From Paractinoplanes ovalisporus (GTDB taxonomy: Bacteria > Actinomycetota > Actinomycetes > Mycobacteriales > Micromonosporaceae): a DNA stretch of 64,000 nt. The first letter of the stretch is position 1, and every line of letters starts with the position of its first letter. The notes beneath the pieces were generated by a model that was given only the letters and a program-made list of their open reading frames with translations, had not been told where the DNA came from and made no database searches. Location of the stretch: the NCBI RefSeq assembly GCF_016834655.1, contig NZ_JAENHP010000020.1, positions 1 to 64,000 of the forward strand, in the 5' to 3' direction. The translations under genes were made by a program, and so were the position numbers. Below are positions 39,974-47,741 of this stretch, piece after piece.

Positions 39974-41245
39974 ATGCCTCCTTCGCCGCTTTCCGCAGCG
40001 ACGAACCACCACCGAACATCGTCACCCTCCGTAAGCGTTGTGATCCCGGCCCGCGACTCCGCCGGCCTGCACCTGATGCTGCGCGGACTCCCCCGGGTCG
40101 ACGAGGTGATCGTGGTCGGCACGGGCGCGGATCTCTCCGGGCGTCCCGGCGTGACGATGGTGCCGCCGACCCGGCCCGGCCTGGGCAACGCGATCGCGTG
40201 CGGCGTGCGGGCGGCGCACGGCGACATCGTGGTGACCCTCAACGGCGACGGCTCGACCGACCCGGGCGAGATCCCGCGCTTCGTGGACGCGCTGGTCGCG
40301 GGGGCCGACGTGGCGCTCGGCACGCGCTACTCGGCGGGCGGGCGCGATCTGACCGGCGGCCGCTTCCGCCGCTGGGCCGACCTGTTGCTCATCTGGTGCC
40401 TCAGCACCGTCCTCGGGATCCGCCGCACCGACCCCGGTTTCGGGTACGCCGCGTTCTGGCGCGACGCCGTGCCGGGCCTCGGCCTGGCCGACCCGGGCAC
40501 CCGATCGGCCGCGGCCTGGGGCGAGGGCCCCGAGATCGGACCGTTGCTGGCCCTGCGGCCCGCCACCCGTGGCCTGCGCGTGGCCGAGGTCGCCACGATC
40601 GCCTATCCCCCGGTCCGCCGCGCCGCCGGCGCCGACCGTCCCCGCCTGCGGCACTGGCTGCGCACCGCCCTCGGCGAGCTGCGCGGCGGCCACGACCGGG
40701 CGGTGTGGTCGCCGCCCACCCCGGTCCGCAACCTCACCTATGCCGGTGCGGAACGCCACGCGCCGCTGAACGACGAGACCGGTGCTGGTCGCCGGGCCTT
40801 GGACCGCCGGGCGGTCGAGGCGCTGGCCGCCGAACGCCTCGCGCACGAGCGGCTGACCCGCGAACGCACCACCGTGAGGCGGTTCACCGGCACCAAGGGC
40901 TGGTCGGAGGCGGACCAGCGGCAGCACGCCTGGATGCCGCCCGTCCAGCCACCGTTCCACCGGGCCGACACGCGCAGCACCCGCAACGGCGTGCCGGCGA
41001 CCTGGCGCGACGGGCACCCGGAACGGCTGGGCGGGCCCGACGTGCAGCCCCGGTCGGCCCAGACGCCGTGGCGCGTCGCCCCGGGCGCGACCCAGCCCGT
41101 GAAGCGCGAGGTCGGCTCGCGGCGGCGTCGCATCCCCGGCGTGCGGCAGTCCCAGCCCGACCTGCGGGTGATCAACGGCGAGGGGACGGGCACGACGTCC
41201 GGCCGCCGGGCCCGCCTCCGCGCGGTGGAGAAGCCCGAGAGCTGA
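39974..41245 (+). CDS. Family 2 glycosyltransferase with a long basic tail
   Basis: 423 residues from the ATG at 39974, with GAGGAG upstream. The GT-A domain (about 18-225) has VSVVIPARDS, DEVIVVGTGAD, GLGNAIACGVRAAHGD and the metal-binding LNGDGSTDPGEIPRF in place of DxD, like dolichol-phosphate mannose synthase-type enzymes. There are no C-terminal membrane helices. The rest (about 230-423) is Arg/Pro-rich, low in hydrophobics and likely disordered, so it may bind membranes or nucleic acid by charge. Sugar and acceptor are unknown. Confidence 0.85.
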   Translation: MPPSPLSAATNHHRTSSPSVSVVIPARDSAGLHLMLRGLPRVDEVIVVGTGADLSGRPGVTMVPPTRPGLGNAIACGVRAAHGDIVVTLNGDGSTDPGEIPRFVDALVAGADVALGTRYSAGGRDLTGGRFRRWADLLLIWCLSTVLGIRRTDPGFGYAAFWRDAVPGLGLADPGTRSAAAWGEGPEIGPLLALRPATRGLRVAEVATIAYPPVRRAAGADRPRLRHWLRTALGELRGGHDRAVWSPPTPVRNLTYAGAERHAPLNDETGAGRRALDRRAVEALAAERLAHERLTRERTTVRRFTGTKGWSEADQRQHAWMPPVQPPFHRADTRSTRNGVPATWRDGHPERLGGPDVQPRSAQTPWRVAPGATQPVKREVGSRRRRIPGVRQSQPDLRVINGEGTGTTSGRRARLRAVEKPES

Positions 41246-41265
41246 GGTTTTCGGCTCTCTCAGCT
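41237..41265. terminator. Bidirectional hairpin between GT2 and fgd
   Basis: AGCTGAG (41240-41246) pairs with CTCAGCT (41259-41265), and alternatively GAGAGC pairs with GCTCTC, around GGTTTTC. It overlaps the last codons of both convergent genes, which end 14 bp apart. Confidence 0.55.
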
Positions 41266-42258
41266 GCGGGCGCGCAGCTGCGGCAGGATGCGCTCGGAGT
41301 ACAGGCGCAGGAAGCGCTCCTGGTCGGGGCCGGGCGCGTGGAACACCAGGTGCTTGAAGCCCATGTCGAGGTATTCGACGACCTTGGCGACGTGCTCGTC
41401 GGGGTCGGACGAGCAGATCCAGCGGCTGGCCGTGCGCTCGACCGGCAGCGCGTCGGAGAGCCGCTGCATCTCGATCGGGTCCTCCACGCCGGTCTTCTCG
41501 TCGGGCGAGAGGGCCAGCGCGCCCCAGTGCTGGGTGTCGTCGAGCGCCTTCTGCAGGTCGTCGTCGAAGCTGACCTTGACCTCGATCATCAGGTCGAGGT
41601 CGTCGATCTTGCGGCCGGCCTTCTCGGCGCCCTCCTTGACGGCGGGCAGCAGCGTGTCGGTGTAGAGCGCGTGGCCCTTGCCGCTGGTGGTGATGAAACC
41701 GTCCGAGATGCGGCCGGCGAGCCGGGTGGCGGCCGGGCCGGAGGCGCCGATGTAGATCGGGACCGGGGTCTCGGGCTTGTCGTAGATGGTGGCGTTCTCG
41801 GTCTTGTAGAACTGCCCCTCGTACGTCACCCGGTCTTCGGTCCAGAGCTTCTGGATCAGCAGCACCGCTTCCTTGAGGCGGGCGAACCGCTCCTTGCCGT
41901 CGGGCCACTCGAGCCCGAGCGGCACCTCGTTGAGCGACTCGCCGGAGCCGACGCCGAGGATCGCCCGCCCGGGCGCGAGGCAGCCGAGCGTGGCGAACGC
42001 CTGCGCGACCACGGCCGGGTGGTAGCGGAACGTCGGCGTGAGCACGCTGGTGCCGATCAGCACGCGCTCGGTGCGGGCGGCCAGCGCGCCCAGCCACGGC
42101 AGGGCGGCGGGAGCGTGCCCGCCGTCGTGCCGCCACGGCTGCAGGTGATCGCTGACGAAGACCGAGTCGAACCCCAGCTCCTCGGCCAGCACGCCGTACT
42201 TGAGAAGTTCCGCCGGCGGGAACTGCTCCGCCGAAGCCTTGTACCCGAACCGAATCAT
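41260..42258 (-). CDS. fgd: F420-dependent glucose-6-phosphate dehydrogenase
   Basis: 332 residues from the ATG at 42258. It oxidises glucose-6-phosphate to the lactone while reducing F420, feeding F420H2 to deazaflavin enzymes. The match to mycobacterial Fgd is close along its length: GYKASAEQFPPAEL, VSDHLQPWRHDGGHAP, LIGTSVLTPTFRYHPAVVAQAFATLGCL, LGVGSGESLNE, DGFITTSGKGHALYTD, EVKVSFDDD and the end HLVFHAPGPDQERFL. The TSGKG loop fits the phosphate-binding site. It starts 10 bp after the stop of the sigma/glycosidase gene on the same strand and may be co-transcribed with it. Confidence 0.96.
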   Translation of the reverse strand: MIRFGYKASAEQFPPAELLKYGVLAEELGFDSVFVSDHLQPWRHDGGHAPAALPWLGALAARTERVLIGTSVLTPTFRYHPAVVAQAFATLGCLAPGRAILGVGSGESLNEVPLGLEWPDGKERFARLKEAVLLIQKLWTEDRVTYEGQFYKTENATIYDKPETPVPIYIGASGPAATRLAGRISDGFITTSGKGHALYTDTLLPAVKEGAEKAGRKIDDLDLMIEVKVSFDDDLQKALDDTQHWGALALSPDEKTGVEDPIEMQRLSDALPVERTASRWICSSDPDEHVAKVVEYLDMGFKHLVFHAPGPDQERFLRLYSERILPQLRARS

Positions 42259-42268
42259 GATCCTGACG

Positions 42269-44134
42269 TTACCCCGCGGCCTTGTACGCCTTTCCGGCCT
42301 CGGTGGGACTGTTCCCGTCCTTGTAGAGCCCGAAATCGACGCTGTCACCGACGGCGGGCAGGCCGAACCAGGCATAGCGCTCGATGAACGACCGCTTCTC
42401 CAGGCCCTTGGTCGAGCCGTCGATGAACGTCACGAGCTGGGCCTGCGTCGGGTACTTGGGGGAACCACCGAAGTTCATCAGGCCGTACTCGGTGATCCAG
42501 ATCGGCTTGCCGTACCGCTTGTGCACGGCATCGACGTACCCCAGGAACTGGTTGACCGCGGCCGCCGAGAAGTCCGATCCGTACCAGTGCAACGTGATGA
42601 AGTCGACTCGGTAGCCCTTGTCCATGGCCCCGGTCATGAACCGGTCGAGCCAGCCGCCCGCGGTGTCGCCGCCGAACGCGACCGCCGGGCTGCCCAGCCG
42701 CATGCCGGTCGCCTGCAACTTGGGCCAGTCGGCCAGGGCGTCCTCGACCGACATCTTGGCCTGGCCGTCCATGTCCGGCTCGTTGAAGCCGAGCAGGACG
42801 TCGCCCTCCTTCTTGGCCTCGGCCAGGGTGGCGTCGTTGACGTTGTCCTTGCCCCAGATCATCGGCACGAACTCGACGTCGGCCGGGCCGGGCATGCTCT
42901 TGTTGTTCGACGACCAGTTGTAGTACCAGCCGGCCCCGACGTCGTCGAGGGCCGACTTGGTGCCGGTGAACTCCCAGACGCCGACGCCCTTCTTCTTGCT
43001 CGCCTTGGCCGTGATCACGGCCGGCGCCTTGGTGGTCGGCTTGGGCTTCGCGCTCGGGGTGACGCTCGGCGACGGTTTGGCCGTGGTCGGCTTGACCGTG
43101 GTCGGCGTGGGCGCCGGGCGGGTGGTCGGGGCGACGATCGCGGCGGTGGTGACCGGCGGGTCGGGCTGCTGGGTCACGACCACGGCGGCCGTGCCCCCCG
43201 CGACCGCGGTGGTCGACAGCGCGGCGGTGAGGACCTTGCGGGAAAGGCTGAAGCCGACCTTGGCCGCGAGGTGGGAGCCACCCGCGCCGCCGGCCTTGGT
43301 CGCGGCGGCGCCGGCCGCCGCTTTTGTAGCCGCGGTGCCACCACCGGCACCCAGCGAGGCCAGCGCGCCCTTGCCGACGAGACCGGCCGGCAGCGGCACG
43401 AGGGCCATGCCGGCCAGCAGCCGCTCGGCCGCCACGAGCCCGTTCCAGGCCGGGGAGCAGTAGCGGCACTCGCGCGTGTGACGGGCGATGCGCTTGCGCC
43501 ACAGGGGGCTGGGCCGGCCGTCCCACTCGGTGGTCAGCAGCTGCAGGTCGGGGCAGGCCGGGCTGGCGGCGAGCGCCCGCACCACGACCCGGGCCGTCTC
43601 GAGCTGGCCCTTCATCCGCTGGATGCGCACCGCCGCGTGCTGGCGGGTGACGTCCATGGCCTCGACGATCTCGTCGCGGGTGAGCTCGCCCGAGGCCTCC
43701 AGCCACCACAGCGCGAGCAGCTCGCGGTTGTCCTCGTCGAGCCAGCGGGTCGCCTCGGCGGTCTCGCGGCGCTGGCCGCTGAGCTCGAGCCGGGTGATCG
43801 ACAGGTCGGTGAAGTCGGCGCCGGGGTCGCGGACGTCCTCGTGCACCAGCGCCTCGGGAGCGCCGCGCCGGGCCCGGAACCGCTCGCGCACCTGGCGGAC
43901 CGTGATGGCCACCAGCCACGACCGGAACGCCTCGGGCTCGCGCAGGTCACCCAGGTTGCGCAGCACCCGCAGCATCACGTCCTGCACCACGTCGTCGACG
44001 TCGGCGTGACCCTCCAGCGCCCGGCCGACGATCGTGTAGACCAGCGGCAGATAGCCGGCCACGAGCCGGTCGACCGCCACCGGGTCGCCGTCGCGAGCGG
44101 CGATCACGACCGCGATGTCGGGTTGCTCCGCCAT
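42269..44134 (-). CDS. ECF sigma factor fused to a membrane helix and a GH128-type glycoside hydrolase
   Basis: 621 residues in one uninterrupted frame from ATG 44134. Region sigma-2 is at about 20-90 (DVDDVVQDVMLRVLRNL...EAFRSWLVAITVRQV), and sigma-4 at about 128-185 (LTRDEIVEAMDVTRQHAAVRIQRMKG). A zinc-finger-like H219-x3-C223-x2-C226 follows, as in anti-sigma ZAS domains. A membrane helix lies at about 300-320, then a Pro/Thr/Lys-rich wall-spanning linker (323-380). Residues 383-621 form a glycosidase domain with GFNEPD (Glu452) and WITEYG (Glu549), the acid/base and nucleophile pattern of Asl1-like GH128 beta-1,3-glucanases. It could be a one-piece transmembrane sigma switch that senses glucan. 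It is divergent from RsbW- and RsbU-like genes; fgd follows. Confidence 0.93.
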   Translation of the reverse strand: MAEQPDIAVVIAARDGDPVAVDRLVAGYLPLVYTIVGRALEGHADVDDVVQDVMLRVLRNLGDLREPEAFRSWLVAITVRQVRERFRARRGAPEALVHEDVRDPGADFTDLSITRLELSGQRRETAEATRWLDEDNRELLALWWLEASGELTRDEIVEAMDVTRQHAAVRIQRMKGQLETARVVVRALAASPACPDLQLLTTEWDGRPSPLWRKRIARHTRECRYCSPAWNGLVAAERLLAGMALVPLPAGLVGKGALASLGAGGGTAATKAAAGAAATKAGGAGGSHLAAKVGFSLSRKVLTAALSTTAVAGGTAAVVVTQQPDPPVTTAAIVAPTTRPAPTPTTVKPTTAKPSPSVTPSAKPKPTTKAPAVITAKASKKKGVGVWEFTGTKSALDDVGAGWYYNWSSNNKSMPGPADVEFVPMIWGKDNVNDATLAEAKKEGDVLLGFNEPDMDGQAKMSVEDALADWPKLQATGMRLGSPAVAFGGDTAGGWLDRFMTGAMDKGYRVDFITLHWYGSDFSAAAVNQFLGYVDAVHKRYGKPIWITEYGLMNFGGSPKYPTQAQLVTFIDGSTKGLEKRSFIERYAWFGLPAVGDSVDFGLYKDGNSPTEAGKAYKAAG

Positions 44135-44296
44135 TGTTCAGCCTTCCGTCGGACGTCCGTGCCGTGGGCCCTTGCCGGCCACGGGAAGGGAGACGCCCAA
44201 GCCGTCCATGGATAACACGTTTTTCGGCGATGATCGGATGAGGTGCTGCGGCGCCGGCCACGATTAACGCCCGGGCAGAGCGGGAACCACAAGAGC

Positions 44297-44692
44297 ATGC
44301 GTATGACAGTCCAGCTGGATCTCCCTCGTGAGGCGGGCAGTGTGCCCACCGTCCGCCGGATGCTGCGCTCCGCTCTGGCCGTCCTGCACATCGACCGGGA
44401 CGCCCAGGACGACCTCGAGATCGCGATCACCGAGGCGTGCTCCAACGTCGTGCGGCACGCCAACGGCGCCGAGAACTTCGAGGTGAGCCTCGACGTGGCC
44501 GACCACCACTGCTCGATCGACGTGCGCGACACCGGGGACGGGTTCGACCCCGAGGCGGTCGGCGGGCACACGGACGCCTCGAACGAGAGCGGCCGCGGGC
44601 TTTTCCTGATCAAGGCCCTGGGCGAGAACGTCCGCATGCACTCCGTGCCGAGGCGAGGCAGCTTGATCCATTTCGAGAAGTCGTTCGCATAG
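44297..44692 (+). CDS. RsbW-like anti-sigma factor / serine kinase
   Basis: 131 residues from ATG 44297. A GHKL-type ATPase fold: DDLEIAITEACSNVVRHAN (N box), VRDTGDGFDPEAV (G1) and SGRGLFLIKALGENVRM (G2). Such proteins bind a sigma factor or phosphorylate an anti-sigma antagonist (STAS protein). No STAS gene or SigB/F-type sigma gene is adjacent; the nearest sigma is the divergent fusion at 42,269. It is followed by the RsbU-type phosphatase on the same strand, with a hairpin between them. Confidence 0.92.
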   Translation: MRMTVQLDLPREAGSVPTVRRMLRSALAVLHIDRDAQDDLEIAITEACSNVVRHANGAENFEVSLDVADHHCSIDVRDTGDGFDPEAVGGHTDASNESGRGLFLIKALGENVRMHSVPRRGSLIHFEKSFA

Positions 44693-44714
44693 GACACGAC
44701 CAGTACCTCGTGTC
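44693..44714 (+). terminator. Hairpin between RsbW-like and RsbU-like genes
   Basis: GACACGA (44693-44699) and TCGTGTC (44708-44714) pair perfectly with an 8-base loop right after the stop codon. It has no T-run. It may attenuate read-through or stabilise the upstream mRNA. Confidence 0.45.
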
Positions 44715-44792
44715 GGCCGACGGGAGACAAGCGCATATGATGCTTGCTCCTCGGCAACTATTGCCCTCACGCCTCACAGAAGGGGAGATGAA

Positions 44793-45935
44793 GTGTCCGT
44801 CCGTCCGGCATCTGTTGGCTCGTTCCTGCGTTCCGCGCCGCCTGATCGTCTCCCCGAGGTCGTGGCCGAGCACCTGCGCACCTGGTTTCCCGTCAGCGAC
44901 GTCGAACTGCTGCTCAGCGACCTCACCCTGAGTTCCCTGTGGCCCCTGCTCGATCCCGAGTCACCCACCGGCGGAGCCCTCGAGCAGCGCTGCTTCGGCA
45001 GCCAGCAGCCGATCGTCGACAACGGGTCGCGGCGCCTGCTGCTGCCGCTGACCACGTGGGGCGACCGCCTCGGCGTGCTGCGGATCGACCTCACCGAAAC
45101 GCCCACGAGCGAGCTGCGCGCCGAGCTCACGACCGTCGCCGACGAGCTCGCCCTGGGTCTGCGCGCCGCCGACAAGGACACCGACCGCTACCGCCAAATC
45201 GTCCGCCGGCAGCGCCTCACCATGGCCGCCGAACTCCAGTGGGACCTGCTGCCCGGTCGTTCGCTGAGCGGCGAGCGCTTCCAGCTGGCCGGCCAGCTCG
45301 AGCCCGCGTACGCGATGTACGGCGACCACTACGACTGGGCGGTCACCGACGACCGGCTCACCCTCACCGTGCTCAACGGCGACGGCGACGGGATCGAGGC
45401 GGCGCTGCTGACCACGGTCGCGGTCAACGCCATGCGCAACGCCCGCCGCTCCGGCGCCAACATCGTCGAGCAGGCCGAGCTGGCCTCCGACGCGGTCTAC
45501 TCGCGGTACGGCGGCGGCCTGCACGTGGCCACGCTGCTGCTCGAGATCGACCTGACCGGCGGCACGATCGAGGCGGTCGACGCCGGCTCGCCCCGGGCCC
45601 TGGTCGCGCACGACGGTGACATCCGCGCGGTCAGTTTGGAACAACAGTTGCCGCTCGGCATGTTCGGCGACAGCCGTTACGAAACTCAGAAGTTCCAGCT
45701 CGAGCCCGGCGACCGCCTGCTCGTGGTGAGCGACGGCGTGCACGCGGCGGCACCCGGCGGCCGTTCCCCGTACGGTGAATCCGGACTGCTCACCGCGCTG
45801 CGACGGACGCGCCTGCAGCCACCGACCGAGGCGGTGGGTACGGTGATCCGAGCCTTGCGCGAATACCACGCCGGTTCCGACCCGGACGACGACGCCGTCA
45901 TCGTCTGCCTGGATTGGCTGCGCCAGTCGGCATGA
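44793..45935 (+). CDS. PP2C-type serine phosphatase (RsbU/SpoIIE-like)
   Basis: 380 residues from GTG 44793, with GGGAGA upstream. The N-terminal half (about 1-130) looks like a GAF-type sensor, followed by the linker helix RQRLTMAAELQWDLLPGRSL that is typical of this class. The phosphatase domain (about 165-378) has GDHYDW, NGDGDGIEAALL, ATLLLEIDL, VSDGVHAAAP and a final PDDDAVIVCL, giving the expected metal-binding Asp residues. It should dephosphorylate a STAS anti-anti-sigma protein and so free a sigma factor. It is paired with the RsbW-like gene 100 bp upstream. Confidence 0.92.
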   Translation: MSVRPASVGSFLRSAPPDRLPEVVAEHLRTWFPVSDVELLLSDLTLSSLWPLLDPESPTGGALEQRCFGSQQPIVDNGSRRLLLPLTTWGDRLGVLRIDLTETPTSELRAELTTVADELALGLRAADKDTDRYRQIVRRQRLTMAAELQWDLLPGRSLSGERFQLAGQLEPAYAMYGDHYDWAVTDDRLTLTVLNGDGDGIEAALLTTVAVNAMRNARRSGANIVEQAELASDAVYSRYGGGLHVATLLLEIDLTGGTIEAVDAGSPRALVAHDGDIRAVSLEQQLPLGMFGDSRYETQKFQLEPGDRLLVVSDGVHAAAPGGRSPYGESGLLTALRRTRLQPPTEAVGTVIRALREYHAGSDPDDDAVIVCLDWLRQSA

Positions 45936-46008
45936 AGCTCCGGCCGGGCGGGTAGTGGCAGTGCGGGCGCAGGGCCGAGTACGTCTGACGAACAGGAACG
46001 CATCCGCC

Positions 46009-46470
46009 ATGGACCGGGTCACCGACGTCGCGTCGGCCGTCGAGTCGACAGCTGACGCGCTCATGACGGTGCTCGAGTCGGCCGGCCTGGGCCAGAGCCC
46101 GAGCGTCCCGCCGGCCCAGCTGCGGGTGCTGGCCATCGTGGCCGACAACCGGCACACCACCAACATGAGCCGCCTGGCCGAGGCGCTCGAGGTGGTGCCG
46201 TCGTCGGCCAGCCGGCTCTGTGACCGTCTCGAGGCCACCGGCCTGCTGCGCCGCGTGCCCGACCCACGGGACCGGCGCGAGGTGCGGTTGCTGCTCACCC
46301 CGTCGGCGCAGCGGTTGCTCGACGAGTTGCGGGAACGGCGGCGCCTGGCCCTCGAAGAGGTGCTGAAGCGCATGTCGCCCGGCGATCGCGAGGAGCTGGT
46401 GCACTCGCTGCGCGCCTTCGCGGCGGCGGCCGGCGGCGAAGAGGAAGACGAATCCCGCCGTACGGCCTGA
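46009..46470 (+). CDS. MarR family transcriptional regulator
   Basis: 153 residues from ATG 46009; GTG 45955 would add 18 residues. Winged helix: PPAQLRVLAIVADNRHTTNMSRLAEALEVVPSSASRLCDRLEATGLLRRVPDPRDRREVRLLLT, a textbook MarR domain with the wing arginines DxRDRR. The C-terminal helix ends in an acidic EEEDES run. It stands after the phosphatase gene on the same strand. A role in stress or antibiotic response is possible, but no target is visible. Confidence 0.9.
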   Translation: MDRVTDVASAVESTADALMTVLESAGLGQSPSVPPAQLRVLAIVADNRHTTNMSRLAEALEVVPSSASRLCDRLEATGLLRRVPDPRDRREVRLLLTPSAQRLLDELRERRRLALEEVLKRMSPGDREELVHSLRAFAAAAGGEEEDESRRTA

Positions 46471-46698
46471 TTCAGCACCGCCGTTCGCCGAGTCCCGTTC
46501 GCGGGGCGGTCGATGCCGCACTATCTGAACCCGCACTTGCCAACGACTATTCGCCGGGCCGCGGCGCGACGACTGTGGGTCCTGGGCGCGCCGGCGTGAT
46601 CACGCATTGGCTGCGCAAGTCACGTTGGTATGCGGCCGGCGAAAAGGCGGCAACGCCTTTCGTGGTACGCAATTTGCACGTGGCGCGGGTGCGTGCGG

Positions 46699-47046
46699 TC
46701 AGCGCCCGTTCGCCGCGCGGTATGCCTGCGTCACGCTCTGTGGAATGCGGCCGCGCTCGGAAATCTGATGCCCGTTGGCCGTCGCCCACTCGCGGATCTG
46801 GCGGTTTTCGTCGCGGGAGCCCGCGGTGCGGCCCGCGCCGGGACGCCGGGGCGGGATGCGGCCGGACGAGCGCCCGAGCCGGGTGCCGGCGTTGATGTAC
46901 GGGTCGAGGGCCTTACGCAGCTTCCCCGCATTGGCCTCGGAAAGGTCGATCGTGTAGTTAATGCCGTCCAGACTGAACTCGACCGTGCGGTCCGCCGTCT
47001 TTCCGTCCAGATCGTCGATCAGAGTGGTGATTACCTGCCGCGCCAT
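46699..47046 (-). CDS. lsr2: Lsr2 nucleoid-associated protein
   Basis: 115 residues. The N-terminal dimerisation domain begins MARQVITTLIDDLDG, with EFSLDGINYTIDLSEANAGKLRKAL. The C-terminal DNA-binding domain has REWATANGHQISERGRIPQSV, with the AT-hook-like RGR that inserts in the minor groove of AT-rich DNA. It silences horizontally acquired AT-rich genes in actinomycetes. The leader at 47,090-47,170 has a T-rich patch by the standards of this genome, a likely place for autoregulation. Confidence 0.97.
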   Translation of the reverse strand: MARQVITTLIDDLDGKTADRTVEFSLDGINYTIDLSEANAGKLRKALDPYINAGTRLGRSSGRIPPRRPGAGRTAGSRDENRQIREWATANGHQISERGRIPQSVTQAYRAANGR

Positions 47047-47312
47047 GACGACTCCCGAGTCCGCCCGACCAACCGCGCCAAGTGTTGCTCGGAACGGCCT
47101 TCGCGCGCAACTGTCCGGCGCGGATTAGCAATTCTTTTTTCTCCCCCGGCCGCCCGGTTATTGAATGGGGACCCCAGGCATTCACCGGAATCAGAGCGGA
47201 AAACTCGGCTGGGACGGGCGGCCGGACATCACCCGGCGCCCGTTTCGCAGCCGGGGGCCGGACCCCGCCGCGGCCTCGCCTCAGCCACGAAGCAGGCGCT
47301 AGTGTCGCGGGC

Positions 47313-47741
47313 ATGGAGCGCGACGCCGACTGGCAGGAACAGCGACGGCAGGCTATCGCCGGTCACGCCGCCGCGCTCGAGGCCGGCCGGGCGGCCGAGG
47401 CCCGCGAGGCCGCGGCCCTGATCGACGAGTTCGTGCGAAAGGCCGGCGACCACGGGCTGACACCACACATGCTGATGGCTCGAACCTTCGACGGCCGCGC
47501 CACGTACCGGACCCATGTGCGGGGGTGGTATCTCAAGTCGAACCGGTCGGTCGCCGTGGGCGAGGACGGGGAGTACTACGTGTTGACCGTGCCGGCCTCG
47601 TTGCGCGCCCGCTTCACCGGCGCCGAGCTGACCCCGAGCATGCCCCGGCTGATCGTCGGCGCGGGCGGCGGTGACGGCGAGACGATCCCGCTGCGGCAGC
47701 TGCTCGACCAGCGGCTCGAGGCGGGGGTCTCCTGGCCTTGA
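47313..47741 (+). CDS. Protein of unknown function coupled to the carboxypeptidase gene
   Basis: 142 residues from ATG 47313. The first half is an Ala/Glu-rich helix (AGHAAALEAGRAAEAREAAALIDEFVRKAG). The second half (RATYRTHVRGWYLKSNRSVAVGEDGEYYVLTVPASLRARFTGAEL) reads as beta strands and is a pattern found in actinobacterial hypothetical proteins. No signal peptide. The stop overlaps the TTG of the next gene (TTGA), so it is co-translated with the D-Ala carboxypeptidase; a functional link to the wall is inferred only from this. Confidence 0.72.
   Translation: MERDADWQEQRRQAIAGHAAALEAGRAAEAREAAALIDEFVRKAGDHGLTPHMLMARTFDGRATYRTHVRGWYLKSNRSVAVGEDGEYYVLTVPASLRARFTGAELTPSMPRLIVGAGGGDGETIPLRQLLDQRLEAGVSWP

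Noticed and set aside
46547..46789. An 80-codon minus-strand frame between marR and lsr2
   Set aside because: No ribosome site and no protein-like pattern; it overlaps the end of lsr2 on the same strand in another frame.
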